The translations under genes were made by a program, and so were the position numbers. A stretch of 64,000 nt of DNA from Halomonas sp. THAF5a (GTDB lineage: Bacteria > Pseudomonadota > Gammaproteobacteria > Pseudomonadales > Halomonadaceae): positions 1,364,001-1,428,000 of the forward strand of contig NZ_CP045417.1 in the NCBI RefSeq assembly GCF_009363755.1, written 5' to 3'. How positions within the stretch are numbered: the first letter of the stretch is position 1; every line of letters starts with the position of its first letter. Below are positions 18,215-27,075 of the stretch, piece by piece. The notes beneath the pieces are model-generated. The model was not told where the DNA came from and ran no database searches. It saw nothing but the letters and a program-made list of their open reading frames with translations.

Positions 18215-19401
18215 CAGTCGATCAGTTCGACCGCCACCGCGGTGGCCTCGCCGCCGCCGATGCACAGGCTCGCGATGCCCCGCTTGCCGCCCTTGGTCCG
18301 CAGGGCGTGGATCAGGGTGGCGATGATCCGCGAGCCGGTGGAGCCGATGGGGTGGCCCTGGGCGCAGGCGCCGCCGAAGACGTTGACCTTCTCGTGGGGC
18401 AGTCCCAGGTCGTCCATGGCCATCAGGGTGACCACCGCGAAGGCCTCGTTGATCTCGAACAGGTCGACGTCGTCGACGCCCCAGTCGAGCTTCTTCATCA
18501 GCTTGTCGATGGCACCCACCGGGGCGATGGTGAACTCGCTCGGGTGACGCGAGTGGGTGCTGTGGCCGAGCATCCGCGCGATGGGGGTGGCGCCGAGCCG
18601 GTCGGCCGCCGCCTGGCTCGAAAGGATCAGCGCCGAGGCGCCGTCGGAGATGGAGCTCGAGTTGGCCGCGGTGATGGTGCCGTCCTTGGCGAAGGCCGGC
18701 CGCAGGGCGCGAATCTTGTCGAGCTTGGCCTGGAAGGGCTGCTCGTCGTGGTCGACCACGCTCTCGCCCTGGCGACTCTTGACGGTCACCGGCGCCATCT
18801 CGGCATCGAGGTGGCCGGCCTTGGTCGCCGCCATGGCGCGCTCCAGCGAGGCGATGGCGAAGCCGTCCAGGCGCTCGCGGCCGTAGTCGCGCTGGGTGGC
18901 GACGTCCTGGGCGAAGACGCCCATCAGCTTGCCGGTCTCGGCATCCTCGAGGCCGTCCAGGAACATGTGGTCCTTCAACTCGCCGTGGCCCAGGCGGTAG
19001 CCGCCGCGGGCCTTGGTGAGTACGTGGGGCGCGTTGGACATGGACTCCATGCCCCCGGCGAGCATCACCTCGCCGCTGCCGGCGCGGATCAGGTCGTGGG
19101 CCAGCATGGTGGCCTTCATGCCCGAGCCGCACAGCTTGTTGACGGTGGTGGCGCCGATGGCGTCGGGGATGCCGGCCTGGCGCATGGCCTGGCGGGCCGG
19201 TCCCTGCTTGACGCCGGCGGGCAGCACGCAGCCCATGATCCCCTCATCGATGGCGGCGGCCTCGATGCCGGCGCGCTCGATGGCGGCGCGGATGGCCGTA
19301 GCCCCGAGTTCGGGGGCGGTGAGGCTCGAAAGGCTGCCCAGCATGCCGCCCATGGGCGTGCGGGTGGCGGAGAGGAAGACGATATCGTTGGACTGGCTCA
19401 T
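18214..19401 (-). CDS. Acetyl-CoA C-acetyltransferase (thiolase)
   Basis: A thiolase of 394 residues. The acylated Cys is in NKLCGSGMKA, the GHP motif is ACAQGHPIGSTGSR and the second catalytic Cys is in ASLCIGGGEATA, with NEAFA near residue 320. It can condense two acetyl-CoA or cleave 3-ketoacyl-CoA. I start at MSQSND (19401); the frame is open upstream to 19554 without a better ribosome site. It is divergent from a TetR-type regulator, with a shared operator between, and is part of the acyl-CoA cluster spanning 17.4-24.9 kb. Confidence 0.95.
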   Translation of the reverse strand: MSQSNDIVFLSATRTPMGGMLGSLSSLTAPELGATAIRAAIERAGIEAAAIDEGIMGCVLPAGVKQGPARQAMRQAGIPDAIGATTVNKLCGSGMKATMLAHDLIRAGSGEVMLAGGMESMSNAPHVLTKARGGYRLGHGELKDHMFLDGLEDAETGKLMGVFAQDVATQRDYGRERLDGFAIASLERAMAATKAGHLDAEMAPVTVKSRQGESVVDHDEQPFQAKLDKIRALRPAFAKDGTITAANSSSISDGASALILSSQAAADRLGATPIARMLGHSTHSRHPSEFTIAPVGAIDKLMKKLDWGVDDVDLFEINEAFAVVTLMAMDDLGLPHEKVNVFGGACAQGHPIGSTGSRIIATLIHALRTKGGKRGIASLCIGGGEATAVAVELID

Positions 19402-19525
19402 GGCGTGGCTCCCGAGGTATTCCGGCGCGGGCCGGACAGGATGAGGGTTGTCGTTGTTGGAGGCGCGTCGCTCAGGCGATGGCCGCTCGTTGACCCGGCG
19501 TCGGGCCTGTGGTCTTCTCAGGGTC

Positions 19526-19545
19526 AACCAAGCAAGCGCTAGTGT
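19526..19545. promoter_or_regulatory. TetR-type operator between thiolase and tetR
   Basis: AACCAAGCAAGCGCTAG matches, on the opposite strand, the sequence AGCGCTTGCTAGGTT in front of the acyl-CoA ligase gene; the two copies differ at about one or two positions in the 15-base core. The site lies between the divergent thiolase and tetR genes. Confidence 0.6.
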
Positions 19546-19553
19546 AAATCCCA

Positions 19554-20132
19554 ATGAATGTAATGAATGACTCCCCGCGCCGCAAGGAATTGACCCGCCA
19601 GGCCGCCCAGTTGTTCGTCCAGGAGGGCTTCGACCGGACGACGGTGCGCATGCTCGCCCAGGAGATGGGGATCAAGTCCGGCAGCCTCTTTCACCATTTT
19701 CGCGACAAGCAGGAGATCCTCGCGGCGGTGATCGAGGCGGGGACCCAGAATGCCCTGGCCATCGCGCGGGCGGCCCTCGAGTCCTGTGATCCGACGCCCG
19801 AGGCCCGGCTGCAGGCCATGGCGCGGGCGCACCTGGAGACCCTGCTCACCGACCGCAACGCGCACGTGGTCGCTCTGTACGAGTGGCGCCGCCTCGACCC
19901 CCAGGCCCGCGACCACCTGAGCCACCTGCGCGACGCCTACGAGGCGCTCTGGGAGGCGGTGATCGACGAAGCGCTGGACGCGGGCCTGATCCACGGCGAC
20001 CGCTTCCTGGTCTCCCGCTTCGTGATGGGCGCGCTGAACTGGACGGTGCGCTGGTACGACCCTGCCGGGTCGCGCTCCCCTGATGACCTGGCCCACGAAC
20101 TGGTCGCCATGATCACCCGGCGTCCCGCCTGA
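19554..20132 (+). CDS. TetR/AcrR-family regulator of the acyl-CoA cluster
   Basis: A repressor of 192 residues. The N-terminal helix-turn-helix is TVRMLAQEMGIKSGSLFHHFRDKQEIL (about residues 30-57), and the rest is the ligand-binding helical domain. It sits between the thiolase/hydrolase pair and the ligase/SDR/dehydrogenase genes, and a shared sequence near its own promoter and the ligase promoter is the likely operator. The ligand is probably an acyl-CoA. ATG 19563 is an alternative start. Confidence 0.9.
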   Translation: MNVMNDSPRRKELTRQAAQLFVQEGFDRTTVRMLAQEMGIKSGSLFHHFRDKQEILAAVIEAGTQNALAIARAALESCDPTPEARLQAMARAHLETLLTDRNAHVVALYEWRRLDPQARDHLSHLRDAYEALWEAVIDEALDAGLIHGDRFLVSRFVMGALNWTVRWYDPAGSRSPDDLAHELVAMITRRPA

Positions 20133-20241
20133 CCCCCAGATCCTCCACGCGGGCTACCGGCCCGCGATGCTCGACCATCGTCTAGTCCCTTCGTGTCGCT
20201 CAGGGGTTGCCCCCTTCCCCGGATGCCACTAGCGTGTACCG

Positions 20242-20256
20242 AGCGCTTGCTAGGTT
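20242..20256. promoter_or_regulatory. TetR-type operator upstream of the acyl-CoA ligase
   Basis: AGCGCTTGCTAGGTT is the reverse complement of the core found between thiolase and tetR. It lies about 135 bases before the ligase start codon, inside a 257-bp gene-free interval whose remainder shows no clear structure. Confidence 0.6.
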
Positions 20257-20389
20257 TACGATTACGTCAACTGCATGGCAATCGGAAGAGGGCGTCTTCA
20301 CGCCAGCGACCGGCCAGCCTCATGGTCGTCACCGTTTGCCGCGACAACATGTGCCGCTACAACAATCACAAGCCGCAAGAGGGCAGACC

Positions 20390-22069
20390 ATGAGCACCCC
20401 ATCCGCGCCATCCATGACCGACTACGCGACCTATCTCGAGTCCTTCTCGATCGACGACGTCATCGCGCGCCTCGACGACCATCGCGACGGCCGCGCCAAC
20501 GCCTTCGAGTCCTGCTGCGCCCGCCACGTGCGCGCCGGTCGGGGCGAGGTGGCGGCCCTGATCCATGAGGACGCCCAGGGGGAGGTCACCACCCTGAGCT
20601 ACGCCGAGCTGGAGGCCCAGAGCGCGCGCCTCGCCGGCTGGTTCGCCGCCCAGGGGCTGGGCGAGGGGGATCGCATCGCCTGCATGCTGCCGCGCACGCC
20701 GCAGCTGCTGGTGGCGGTGGTGGCCACCTGGCGCATCGGCGCGGTCTACCAGCCGCTCTTCACCGCCTTCGGTCCGGATGCCGTGGACTACCGCCTGGGC
20801 CGGGCGGACACGAAACTGGTGATCACCGATCACGCCAACCGCTTCAAGTTCGACGGCCTGACCCAGTGCCCGCCGGTGCTCGCCGTGGGCGGCCCCGACG
20901 CCACGCACGCCGACGACCGCGACTGGGACGAGGCGCTCGCCCACGCGCCCCTCGAGGCCGCGCCGCCGCGCCTGCCCCGCGAGGCGCCCTTCCTGCAGAT
21001 GTTCACCTCCGGCACCGTCGGCAAGCCCAAGGGCGTGGCCGTGCCGCTCTCCGCCATGCCGGCCTTCGCGCTCTACATGGAGCTCGCCGTCGACCTGCGT
21101 GACAGCGACCGCTTCTGGAACATGGCCGATCCGGGCTGGGCCTACGGCCTCTACTACGCCATCGCCGGCCCGCTGCTGCTGGGCGTGACCACCCACTTCT
21201 GCGAGGCGGGGTTCAGCGCCGAGGGGGCGCTCGCCTTCATGAAGCGCCACCGCATCACCAACTTCGCCGCGGCCCCGACGGCCTATCGCCTGATGAAGGC
21301 CTCCGGGCTCTTCGACGACGCCCATGCGACCCTCTCGCTTCGCTCGGCGAGCTCCGCCGGCGAGCCCCTCAACACCGAGGTGGTGACCTGGGTGGAGCGC
21401 TCCCTGGGCTGCCCGGTGATGGATCACTACGGCCAGACCGAGACCGGCATGACCTGCAACAACCACCATGCCCTGGCGCATCCCAAGCACGTCGGCGGCA
21501 TGGGCGTGCCGCTGCCCGGTTACCGCCTGGCGATCCTCGATGCCGAGTACAACGAGCTGCCGCCGGGAGAGCCGGGCGTGCTGGCCGTGGACATCGAGAA
21601 CTCCCCGGCGCACTTCTTCGCCGGCTACACCTGGCAGGAGAAGCACCCCTTCGCCGAGGGTTACTACCTCACCGGCGACGTGGTGATCCGCAACGAGGAC
21701 GGCACCTTCCAGTTCGCCGGCCGCGACGACGACATCATCACCACCGCCGGCTACCGGGTGGGGCCGACCGACGTGGAGAACAGCGTGATGACCCACCCCG
21801 CGGTCGCCGAGTCCGCCGCCGTGGGCCAGCCCGACGAGATCCGCGGCGAGATCATCAAGTCCTACGTGGTGCTGCGCGAGGGGTATGAGGCGAGCGACGC
21901 GCTGGCCGACGAGATCCGCCAGCAGGTACGCGAGCGGCTCTCGACCCACGCCTTCCCGCGGGTGATCGAGTTCGTCGACGTGCTGCCCAAGACCCCCAGC
22001 GGCAAGATCCAGCGCTTCAAGCTGCGCGCCGACGCCTCCGAGAAGGCGGGCGACGCCTCCGTCACCTGA
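20390..22069 (+). CDS. AMP-forming acyl-CoA ligase
   Basis: An adenylate-forming enzyme of 559 residues that activates a carboxylic acid to its CoA thioester with ATP. The phosphate loop is MFTSGTVGKPKG, the core motif is DHYGQTETG, the hinge region is YYLTGDVVIRNEDGTFQFAGRDDD and the C-terminal catalytic Lys is in KTPSGKIQR. I start at ATG 20390. It is closer to acetyl/propionyl/medium-chain ligases than to long-chain FadD; the exact acid is unknown. It is followed 16 bases later by the SDR gene. Confidence 0.9.
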   Translation: MSTPSAPSMTDYATYLESFSIDDVIARLDDHRDGRANAFESCCARHVRAGRGEVAALIHEDAQGEVTTLSYAELEAQSARLAGWFAAQGLGEGDRIACMLPRTPQLLVAVVATWRIGAVYQPLFTAFGPDAVDYRLGRADTKLVITDHANRFKFDGLTQCPPVLAVGGPDATHADDRDWDEALAHAPLEAAPPRLPREAPFLQMFTSGTVGKPKGVAVPLSAMPAFALYMELAVDLRDSDRFWNMADPGWAYGLYYAIAGPLLLGVTTHFCEAGFSAEGALAFMKRHRITNFAAAPTAYRLMKASGLFDDAHATLSLRSASSAGEPLNTEVVTWVERSLGCPVMDHYGQTETGMTCNNHHALAHPKHVGGMGVPLPGYRLAILDAEYNELPPGEPGVLAVDIENSPAHFFAGYTWQEKHPFAEGYYLTGDVVIRNEDGTFQFAGRDDDIITTAGYRVGPTDVENSVMTHPAVAESAAVGQPDEIRGEIIKSYVVLREGYEASDALADEIRQQVRERLSTHAFPRVIEFVDVLPKTPSGKIQRFKLRADASEKAGDASVT

Positions 22070-22085
22070 TATCGAGGAACCCTGC

Positions 22086-22853
22086 ATGAACGTGAAGGAC
22101 AGCACCTTTCTGATCACCGGCGCCGCCTCCGGGCTGGGCGCGGCCACCGCCGAACGCCTGGTCGCCGGGGGCGGCCGGGTGGTGCTCTGCGACCTGAGCG
22201 ATGCCGTCGAGGCCCACGCCGAGGCCCTGGGCGAGGCCGCCCGCGCGGTGCGCGGCGACGTCACCTCCGGCGACGACATCCAGGCGGCGGTCGACGCCGC
22301 CGTGGCCCTCTCCGAGGGGCGCGGCCTCGCCGGGGTGGTGCACTGCGCCGGCGTGGTGAGCGTGGGGAAGCTGGTCGACCGCGAGGGCAACCCCGCCGAT
22401 CTCGAGGCCTACCAGCGCACCCTGCAGATCAACCTGGTGGGCACCTTCAACGTCATGCGCCTGGCCGCGGCCGCCATGGCGAAGAACGAACCCGGCGAGG
22501 ACGGCGAGCGCGGGGTGATCATCAATACCGCCTCCGTCGCCGCCTTCGACGGCCAGGTGGGGCAGTGCGCCTACAGCGCCTCCAAGGCCGGGGTGGTGGG
22601 CATGAGCCTGCCCGCGGCCCGCGAGCTCTCGCGCCACGGCGTGCGGGTGATGGCCATCGCCCCCGGGGTCTTCGAGACCCCGATGATGAGTGAGATCCCC
22701 GACGAGGCCGCTCAGGCCCTGGCCGCTGCCGTGCCCTTCCCCAAGCGGCTCGGCAAGCCCGCGGAGTTCGCCCGCCTGGCCGAGCAGATCGTCACCAACC
22801 CCATGCTCAACGGCGAGGTGATCCGCCTGGACGGCGGCATCCGCATGCAGTGA
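22086..22853 (+). CDS. SDR-family 3-hydroxyacyl-CoA dehydrogenase
   Basis: A short-chain dehydrogenase of 255 residues with NAD-binding TGAASGLG, the NNAG-equivalent HCAGV, catalytic Ser in [10 protein letters not shown] and catalytic YSASK. The overall pattern ([26 protein letters not shown] region) matches the HSD10 type that oxidises short or branched 3-hydroxyacyl-CoA. It is co-transcribed with the ligase, and a terminator stem follows at 22930. Confidence 0.9.
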   Translation: MNVKDSTFLITGAASGLGAATAERLVAGGGRVVLCDLSDAVEAHAEALGEAARAVRGDVTSGDDIQAAVDAAVALSEGRGLAGVVHCAGVVSVGKLVDREGNPADLEAYQRTLQINLVGTFNVMRLAAAAMAKNEPGEDGERGVIINTASVAAFDGQVGQCAYSASKAGVVGMSLPAARELSRHGVRVMAIAPGVFETPMMSEIPDEAAQALAAAVPFPKRLGKPAEFARLAEQIVTNPMLNGEVIRLDGGIRMQ

Positions 22854-22929
22854 CGCCCTTCGGGCAGCGCCTGGCCGACAGCGCCGAGCCGCCGAGCCGA
22901 CACGGGCCTCAGCTGCTGAGGTCGTAGCA

Positions 22930-22960
22930 GCCCCCGCTGGATCGAACGTCCAGTGGGGGC
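22930..22960 (+). terminator. Terminator after the SDR gene
   Basis: GCCCCCGCTGGA pairs with TCCAGTGGGGGC (one G-T) around a seven-base loop, followed by TTCGTCGTGTT. It separates the ligase/SDR operon from the acyl-CoA dehydrogenase gene. Confidence 0.75.
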
Positions 22961-23059
22961 TTCGTCGTGTTATCAGGCGTAGTAGAAACACTCGAAGGTT
23001 CGCGGCGCTCGGTGCTGCTATTTAAACGAACGCTTGACTGGCCGCCGGTGAGTGGATAT

Positions 23060-23079
23060 TTTCAAACACATGTTTGAAA
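23060..23079. promoter_or_regulatory. PsrA-like palindromic operator
   Basis: TTTCAAACA and TGTTTGAAA form a perfect 20-bp inverted repeat around CA, 45 bases before the dehydrogenase start codon. It fits the CAAAC-spacer-GTTTG pattern bound by the fatty-acid sensor PsrA in Pseudomonas. No psrA gene is in the window. Confidence 0.65.
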
Positions 23080-23123
23080 GCGGTTGCCGCCGCTGCTTGC
23101 GCCCGAACCTCAGGAGAGACGAG

Positions 23124-24935
23124 ATGCCCGACTACCAGGCCCCCCTGCGCGACCTGCGCTTCGTGATGGATGAGATGCTCGACTACCCGGCCCACTACGC
23201 GCGTCTGCCCGGGGGCGAGGAGGCCACCCCCGATGTGGTGGGCGCCATCCTGGAGGAGGGCGCGCGATTCGCCCGCGAGGTGCTGCTGCCGCTGAACCAG
23301 AGCGGCGACCGCGAGGGCTGCCTGATGGAGGGCGGCGAGGTCAAGGCCCCCAAGGGCTTCAAGGAAGCCTACGCCCAGTACGTGGCGGGCGGCTGGCCGG
23401 GGCTCGCCGCAGAGGCGGAGCACGGCGGACAGGGCCTGCCGGCCTCGCTCGGCATGGCGCTCAACGAGATGATCTGCGCCACCAACCTGGCCTGGGGCAT
23501 GTACCCGGGGCTCTCCCACGGCGCTGCCGACGCCCTGCGCCATCACGGCAGCGAGGCGCAGAAGGCCACCTATCTGACCAGGCTGGTCGAGGGCACCTGG
23601 ACCGGCACCATGTGCCTGACCGAGCCCCACTGCGGTACCGACCTGGGGTTGATCAAGACCCGCGCCGTGCCGAATGACGACGGTAGCCATGCGATCACCG
23701 GCACCAAGATCTTCATCTCCGCCGGGGAGCACAACCTGGCCGAGAACATCGTCCACCTGGTGCTGGCCAAGCTGCCGGATGCTCCGGAGGGCTCCAAGGG
23801 CATCTCGCTGTTCGTGGTGCCCAAGTTCCTGCCGAACGAGGCGGGCGAGCCCGGCGAGCGCAACGGCGTCGCCTGCGGCTCGCTGGAGCACAAGATGGGC
23901 ATCCACGGCAACGCCACCTGCGTGATGAACTTCGACGCCGCCCGGGGCTTCCTGGTGGGTGCGCCCCACCAGGGCCTGGCCTGCATGTTCACCATGATGA
24001 ACGCCGCGCGCATCGGCGTGGGCATCCAGGGGCTCGGCCTCACCGAGGCGAGCTTCCAGAACTCCCTGGCCTACGCCCGCGACCGCCTGCAGATGCGCGC
24101 GCTGGCCGGTGCGAAGGCCCCGGAGAAGCCCGCCGACCCGATCATCGTCCACCCGGACGTGCGCCGCATGCTGCTGACCCAGAAGGCCTTCGCCGAGGGC
24201 GGGCGGATGCTGACGCTATACACCGCGCAGATGATTGACCTGGTCGAGCAGGGGAGCGACCCCGCCGAGAGGGAGCGCGCCGAGACCCTGCTCGGCCTGC
24301 TGACGCCCATCGTCAAGGCCTTCCTGACCGAGGTCGGCTTCGAGGCCACCAACGAGGGGGTGCAGGTCTTCGGCGGCCACGGTTTCATCCAGGAGTGGGG
24401 CATGGAGCAGCTGGTGCGCGACGCACGCATCACCCGCCTCTACGAGGGCACCACCGGCATCCAGGCCCTCGACCTGCTCGGTCGCAAGGTGCTGATGAGC
24501 CAGGGCGAGACCCTCAAGGTCTTCACCAGGGAGATCCACCGCTTCTGCCAGGCCGAGGAGGGCAACCCCGAGCTCGCCGAGTTCGTGCGTCCCCTGGCCA
24601 AGCTGAACCGGGAGTGGGGCGAGCTGACCATGGGCGTGGGCATGAAGGCCATGAGTGAGCGCGAGGAGGTCGGCGCGGCCAGCGTCGACTACCTGATGTA
24701 CTCTGGCTACGTGACCCTGGCCTACCTCTTCGCTCGGGCCGCCAGGCAGGCCCGAGCCGCCCTGGCCGAGGGCGGCGACGAGGCCGCCTTCTACCGCGCC
24801 AAGCTCGATACCGCGCGCTTCTATTACCAGCGCCTGCTGCCGCGCACCCGCGCCCACCAGGCCGCCATCGAAGCGGGAGGCGAGTCGCTGATGGCGATCG
24901 GCGCCGAGGACTTCGGCCTGGGCTTTGAAACCTGA
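23124..24935 (+). CDS. Acyl-CoA dehydrogenase (about 600-residue, DmdC/FadE-like class)
   Basis: An FAD enzyme that makes the 2,3-double bond of an acyl-CoA. At 603 residues it belongs to the longer class with a C-terminal extension domain. Landmarks are CLTEPHCGTDLGL (FAD/substrate), KIFISAGEHN, and the catalytic Glu in TRLYEGTTGIQALDLLGRK. The start ATG 23124 has CAGGAGAG upstream. Members of this class include 3-methylmercaptopropionyl-CoA dehydrogenase (DmdC), but the substrate cannot be fixed here. A PsrA-like operator lies upstream and a strong terminator downstream. Confidence 0.92.
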   Translation: MPDYQAPLRDLRFVMDEMLDYPAHYARLPGGEEATPDVVGAILEEGARFAREVLLPLNQSGDREGCLMEGGEVKAPKGFKEAYAQYVAGGWPGLAAEAEHGGQGLPASLGMALNEMICATNLAWGMYPGLSHGAADALRHHGSEAQKATYLTRLVEGTWTGTMCLTEPHCGTDLGLIKTRAVPNDDGSHAITGTKIFISAGEHNLAENIVHLVLAKLPDAPEGSKGISLFVVPKFLPNEAGEPGERNGVACGSLEHKMGIHGNATCVMNFDAARGFLVGAPHQGLACMFTMMNAARIGVGIQGLGLTEASFQNSLAYARDRLQMRALAGAKAPEKPADPIIVHPDVRRMLLTQKAFAEGGRMLTLYTAQMIDLVEQGSDPAERERAETLLGLLTPIVKAFLTEVGFEATNEGVQVFGGHGFIQEWGMEQLVRDARITRLYEGTTGIQALDLLGRKVLMSQGETLKVFTREIHRFCQAEEGNPELAEFVRPLAKLNREWGELTMGVGMKAMSEREEVGAASVDYLMYSGYVTLAYLFARAARQARAALAEGGDEAAFYRAKLDTARFYYQRLLPRTRAHQAAIEAGGESLMAIGAEDFGLGFET

Positions 24936-24988
24936 GTTTCAATACCTGATTCAGGATCTCTCGCGATCGGGCACCGCTCGATCCCTCT

Positions 24989-25018
24989 GCGGCGGGCCTC
25001 GGCCCGCCGCTCTTTTTT
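24989..25018 (+). terminator. Rho-independent terminator after the acyl-CoA dehydrogenase
   Basis: GCGGCGGGCC and GGCCCGCCGC pair perfectly around TC and are followed by CTTTTTTG. This is the clearest terminator in the host part. Confidence 0.92.
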
Positions 25019-25184
25019 GCAGGAGGCGCTCGGCCCGGATCGGCCGGCGGTGTCGCGTGATCGCCGCCTGGCGTTGTCCTGTCGCCAAGGGCATGATGGC
25101 GCCAGGCTCGTCGCCCCGCCGCCGGACCGCCGGCTCACCGTTCCGCCATCCCCCGAGGCGTGCCAGGCACGCAAGGAGATCGCC

Positions 25185-26210
25185 ATGCCCCGCCCGAACC
25201 GCTTGCACCAACTGCTCTGTGTGATGCGTCGACACGATGGCCGCCTCGGCGGGCCGGCGCTCGCCGAGGCGCTCGGCATTCCCCTGCGCACCCTCTATCA
25301 GGATATCGCGGCGCTGCGGGCGCTGGGGGTCGAGATCGCCAGCGACCCCGGCGTCGGCTACGTGCTCGCGCCCGGGGTGCTGGTGCCGCCCCTTAACCTG
25401 AGTCAGGCGCAGTTCGAGGCGCTCGCGCAAGGGCTCGACCGCGTGCGCAACGCCCCCGAGGAGCCGCTCTCGCGGCCGGCCGGCGAGGTGCTGGCGTGCC
25501 TCGCCGAGGCCCTGCCCGAGGTGATGTCGGACGACCTGGACGTGCCTGAGACGCGCGCTGCCTCCCCGGGACAGCCCGCGTCCGAGGCCGCGCCCCGCGA
25601 GCTGATCTTCTACACCAACCCGCTCTCTCGGGGCGGCATCGTCCACTGGATGCTCGAGGAGCTCGGCGTCTCCTATCGGACCGTGGTGCTCGAGTACGGC
25701 ACCACGATGAAGTCGCCGGACTACCTGGCGCTCAACCCCATGGGCAAGGTGCCGGCGATCCGCCACGGCGACGCCGTGGTCACCGAGGCCGCCGCGATCT
25801 GCACCTACCTCGCCGACGCCTTTCCCGAGGCCGGGCTGGCACCGCCGCCCACCGAGCGGGCCGACTACTATCGCTGGCTGTTCCTCGCCGCCGGACCGTT
25901 GGAGGCCGCCCTGGGGCTCGGTGCGCTGGGCGTGCATCCCACGCCCGAGCAGCAGATGCAGCTCGGCTGCGGCGATGTCTGGTCGGTGCTCGACACCCTC
26001 TCCGCCGCGGTCGCCGGGCGTCGCTATATCGCCGGCGATCGCTTCAGTGCGGCGGACGTCTACGTCGGCTCCCACCTCGGCTGGGGCATGCACTTCGGCA
26101 CGATCCCGCGGCGGCCCGAATTCGAGGCCTACTGGGCGGGCCTGAGGGACCGGCCGGCACGCGCTCGCTGCGAGGCGTTCATCGAGCAGGCCCGCTCGCC
26201 GCTGGCCTGA
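25185..26210 (+). CDS. Fusion of a YafY-type HTH domain with a glutathione S-transferase
   Basis: A 341-residue protein with two unrelated parts. Residues 1-60 are an HTH_11-type winged helix (ALAEALGIPLRTLYQDIAALRALGVEI), and 60-120 continue as the linker seen in YafY/WYL regulators (GVGYVLAPGVLVPPLNLS). Where the WYL ligand domain should begin, a GST starts instead: thioredoxin-fold FYTNPLSRGGIVHWMLEELG (142-161), NPMGKVPAI with the cis-Pro, EAAAICTYL, then the all-helical C-terminal domain to the end. The frame is continuous, with a short Ala/Pro-rich joint at 120-137. It may be a regulator that senses a glutathione conjugate or an electrophile. Its stop overlaps the next start. Confidence 0.82.
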   Translation: MPRPNRLHQLLCVMRRHDGRLGGPALAEALGIPLRTLYQDIAALRALGVEIASDPGVGYVLAPGVLVPPLNLSQAQFEALAQGLDRVRNAPEEPLSRPAGEVLACLAEALPEVMSDDLDVPETRAASPGQPASEAAPRELIFYTNPLSRGGIVHWMLEELGVSYRTVVLEYGTTMKSPDYLALNPMGKVPAIRHGDAVVTEAAAICTYLADAFPEAGLAPPPTERADYYRWLFLAAGPLEAALGLGALGVHPTPEQQMQLGCGDVWSVLDTLSAAVAGRRYIAGDRFSAADVYVGSHLGWGMHFGTIPRRPEFEAYWAGLRDRPARARCEAFIEQARSPLA

Positions 26211-27058
26211 TGACGGGGCGCAGCGTGTTCTTCCGGCCGCTGCGCCGCCACGGCCACCTGGCCCTGGCGGCGCTGGTGCTGCTGGGCTGGTCGCTTTCGG
26301 GCGAGGGTGTCGCCGGCATGCTCTTCGTGCCGATCTGGGTGCTGGCCACCCAGCTGATCGTGGCCGGCAGCCTCGAGGCCTCCCGGCTGCGGCGGCGGGC
26401 CTGGCTCGGCCAGTACCTGCGCGACGACTCCCCCTGGCGGCGCTGGCTCGCGGGCGGGGTGCTGATGGTGCTGCGCCACCAGTTCGTCGGCGCTCTGCTC
26501 GCCCTGGTGCTGCTGGTCGACCTGCGGCTGCTCGCCCTGGCGGAGTGGCCGCTGCTGCTCGCCGCGCTGCCGGTCATGGTGCTGGCCAGGCACCGGCTGC
26601 GGCGGCGGCTATCGCGCCATGTCGTGGCCGAGCACCTGCCGGCGGTGACCCGGCGACTGCTCGTGATGCCCATCTCCGCGCTGCTGGCCCTGGCGATGGT
26701 GCTGGCGGCGCTCTGGCTGCCCCAGCCGTGGCTGGTCGGGCTCGTTTGGGAGGAGGCGATCACCCGCCACCTGGTGGTCGGCGAGGGCGGAGGGCTGCTC
26801 GGCGTCTTCGAGCGGCTGGCCGAGAGCGCCGAGCTCACCCGGCAGTGGGCCATGCAGAACGCCGTGGAGCGTTTTGCCCTCGCCACGCCCCTGGCGGTGC
26901 TGGGCTGGCTGGTGCTGCTGCTCACCCAGGGCGCCGTCGCCTGGGCCTACGTGCGTTTGCTGGTGGGCGCCGAGGCGCTGCGCCGCGAGGGCCGTTCGCT
27001 TCGCAGGAAGCCGTCGGGCGAGCCGGCGCCGACCGCCGATCGGGAGACGCGACCATGA
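26210..27058 (+). CDS. Unknown polytopic membrane protein
   Basis: I do not recognise the family. The 282 residues contain about six hydrophobic segments in three pairs (near 15-55, 80-125 and 150-170, 235-260) separated by Arg-rich loops, and a basic, polar C-terminal tail. The start ATG overlaps the stop of the HTH-GST gene (TGATG), so the two are translated together. The stop TGA in turn overlaps an ATG that opens a five-codon frame (27055-27072), just before the next gene. Confidence 0.7.
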   Translation: MTGRSVFFRPLRRHGHLALAALVLLGWSLSGEGVAGMLFVPIWVLATQLIVAGSLEASRLRRRAWLGQYLRDDSPWRRWLAGGVLMVLRHQFVGALLALVLLVDLRLLALAEWPLLLAALPVMVLARHRLRRRLSRHVVAEHLPAVTRRLLVMPISALLALAMVLAALWLPQPWLVGLVWEEAITRHLVVGEGGGLLGVFERLAESAELTRQWAMQNAVERFALATPLAVLGWLVLLLTQGAVAWAYVRLLVGAEALRREGRSLRRKPSGEPAPTADRETRP

Positions 27059-27075
27059 ACATGACCGACTAGGCC

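Noticed and set aside
17432..19132. A single long minus-strand frame covering hydrolase and part of thiolase
   Set aside because: The upstream part is an out-of-frame reading of the thiolase gene. The hydrolase starts at the ATGA overlap at 18214.
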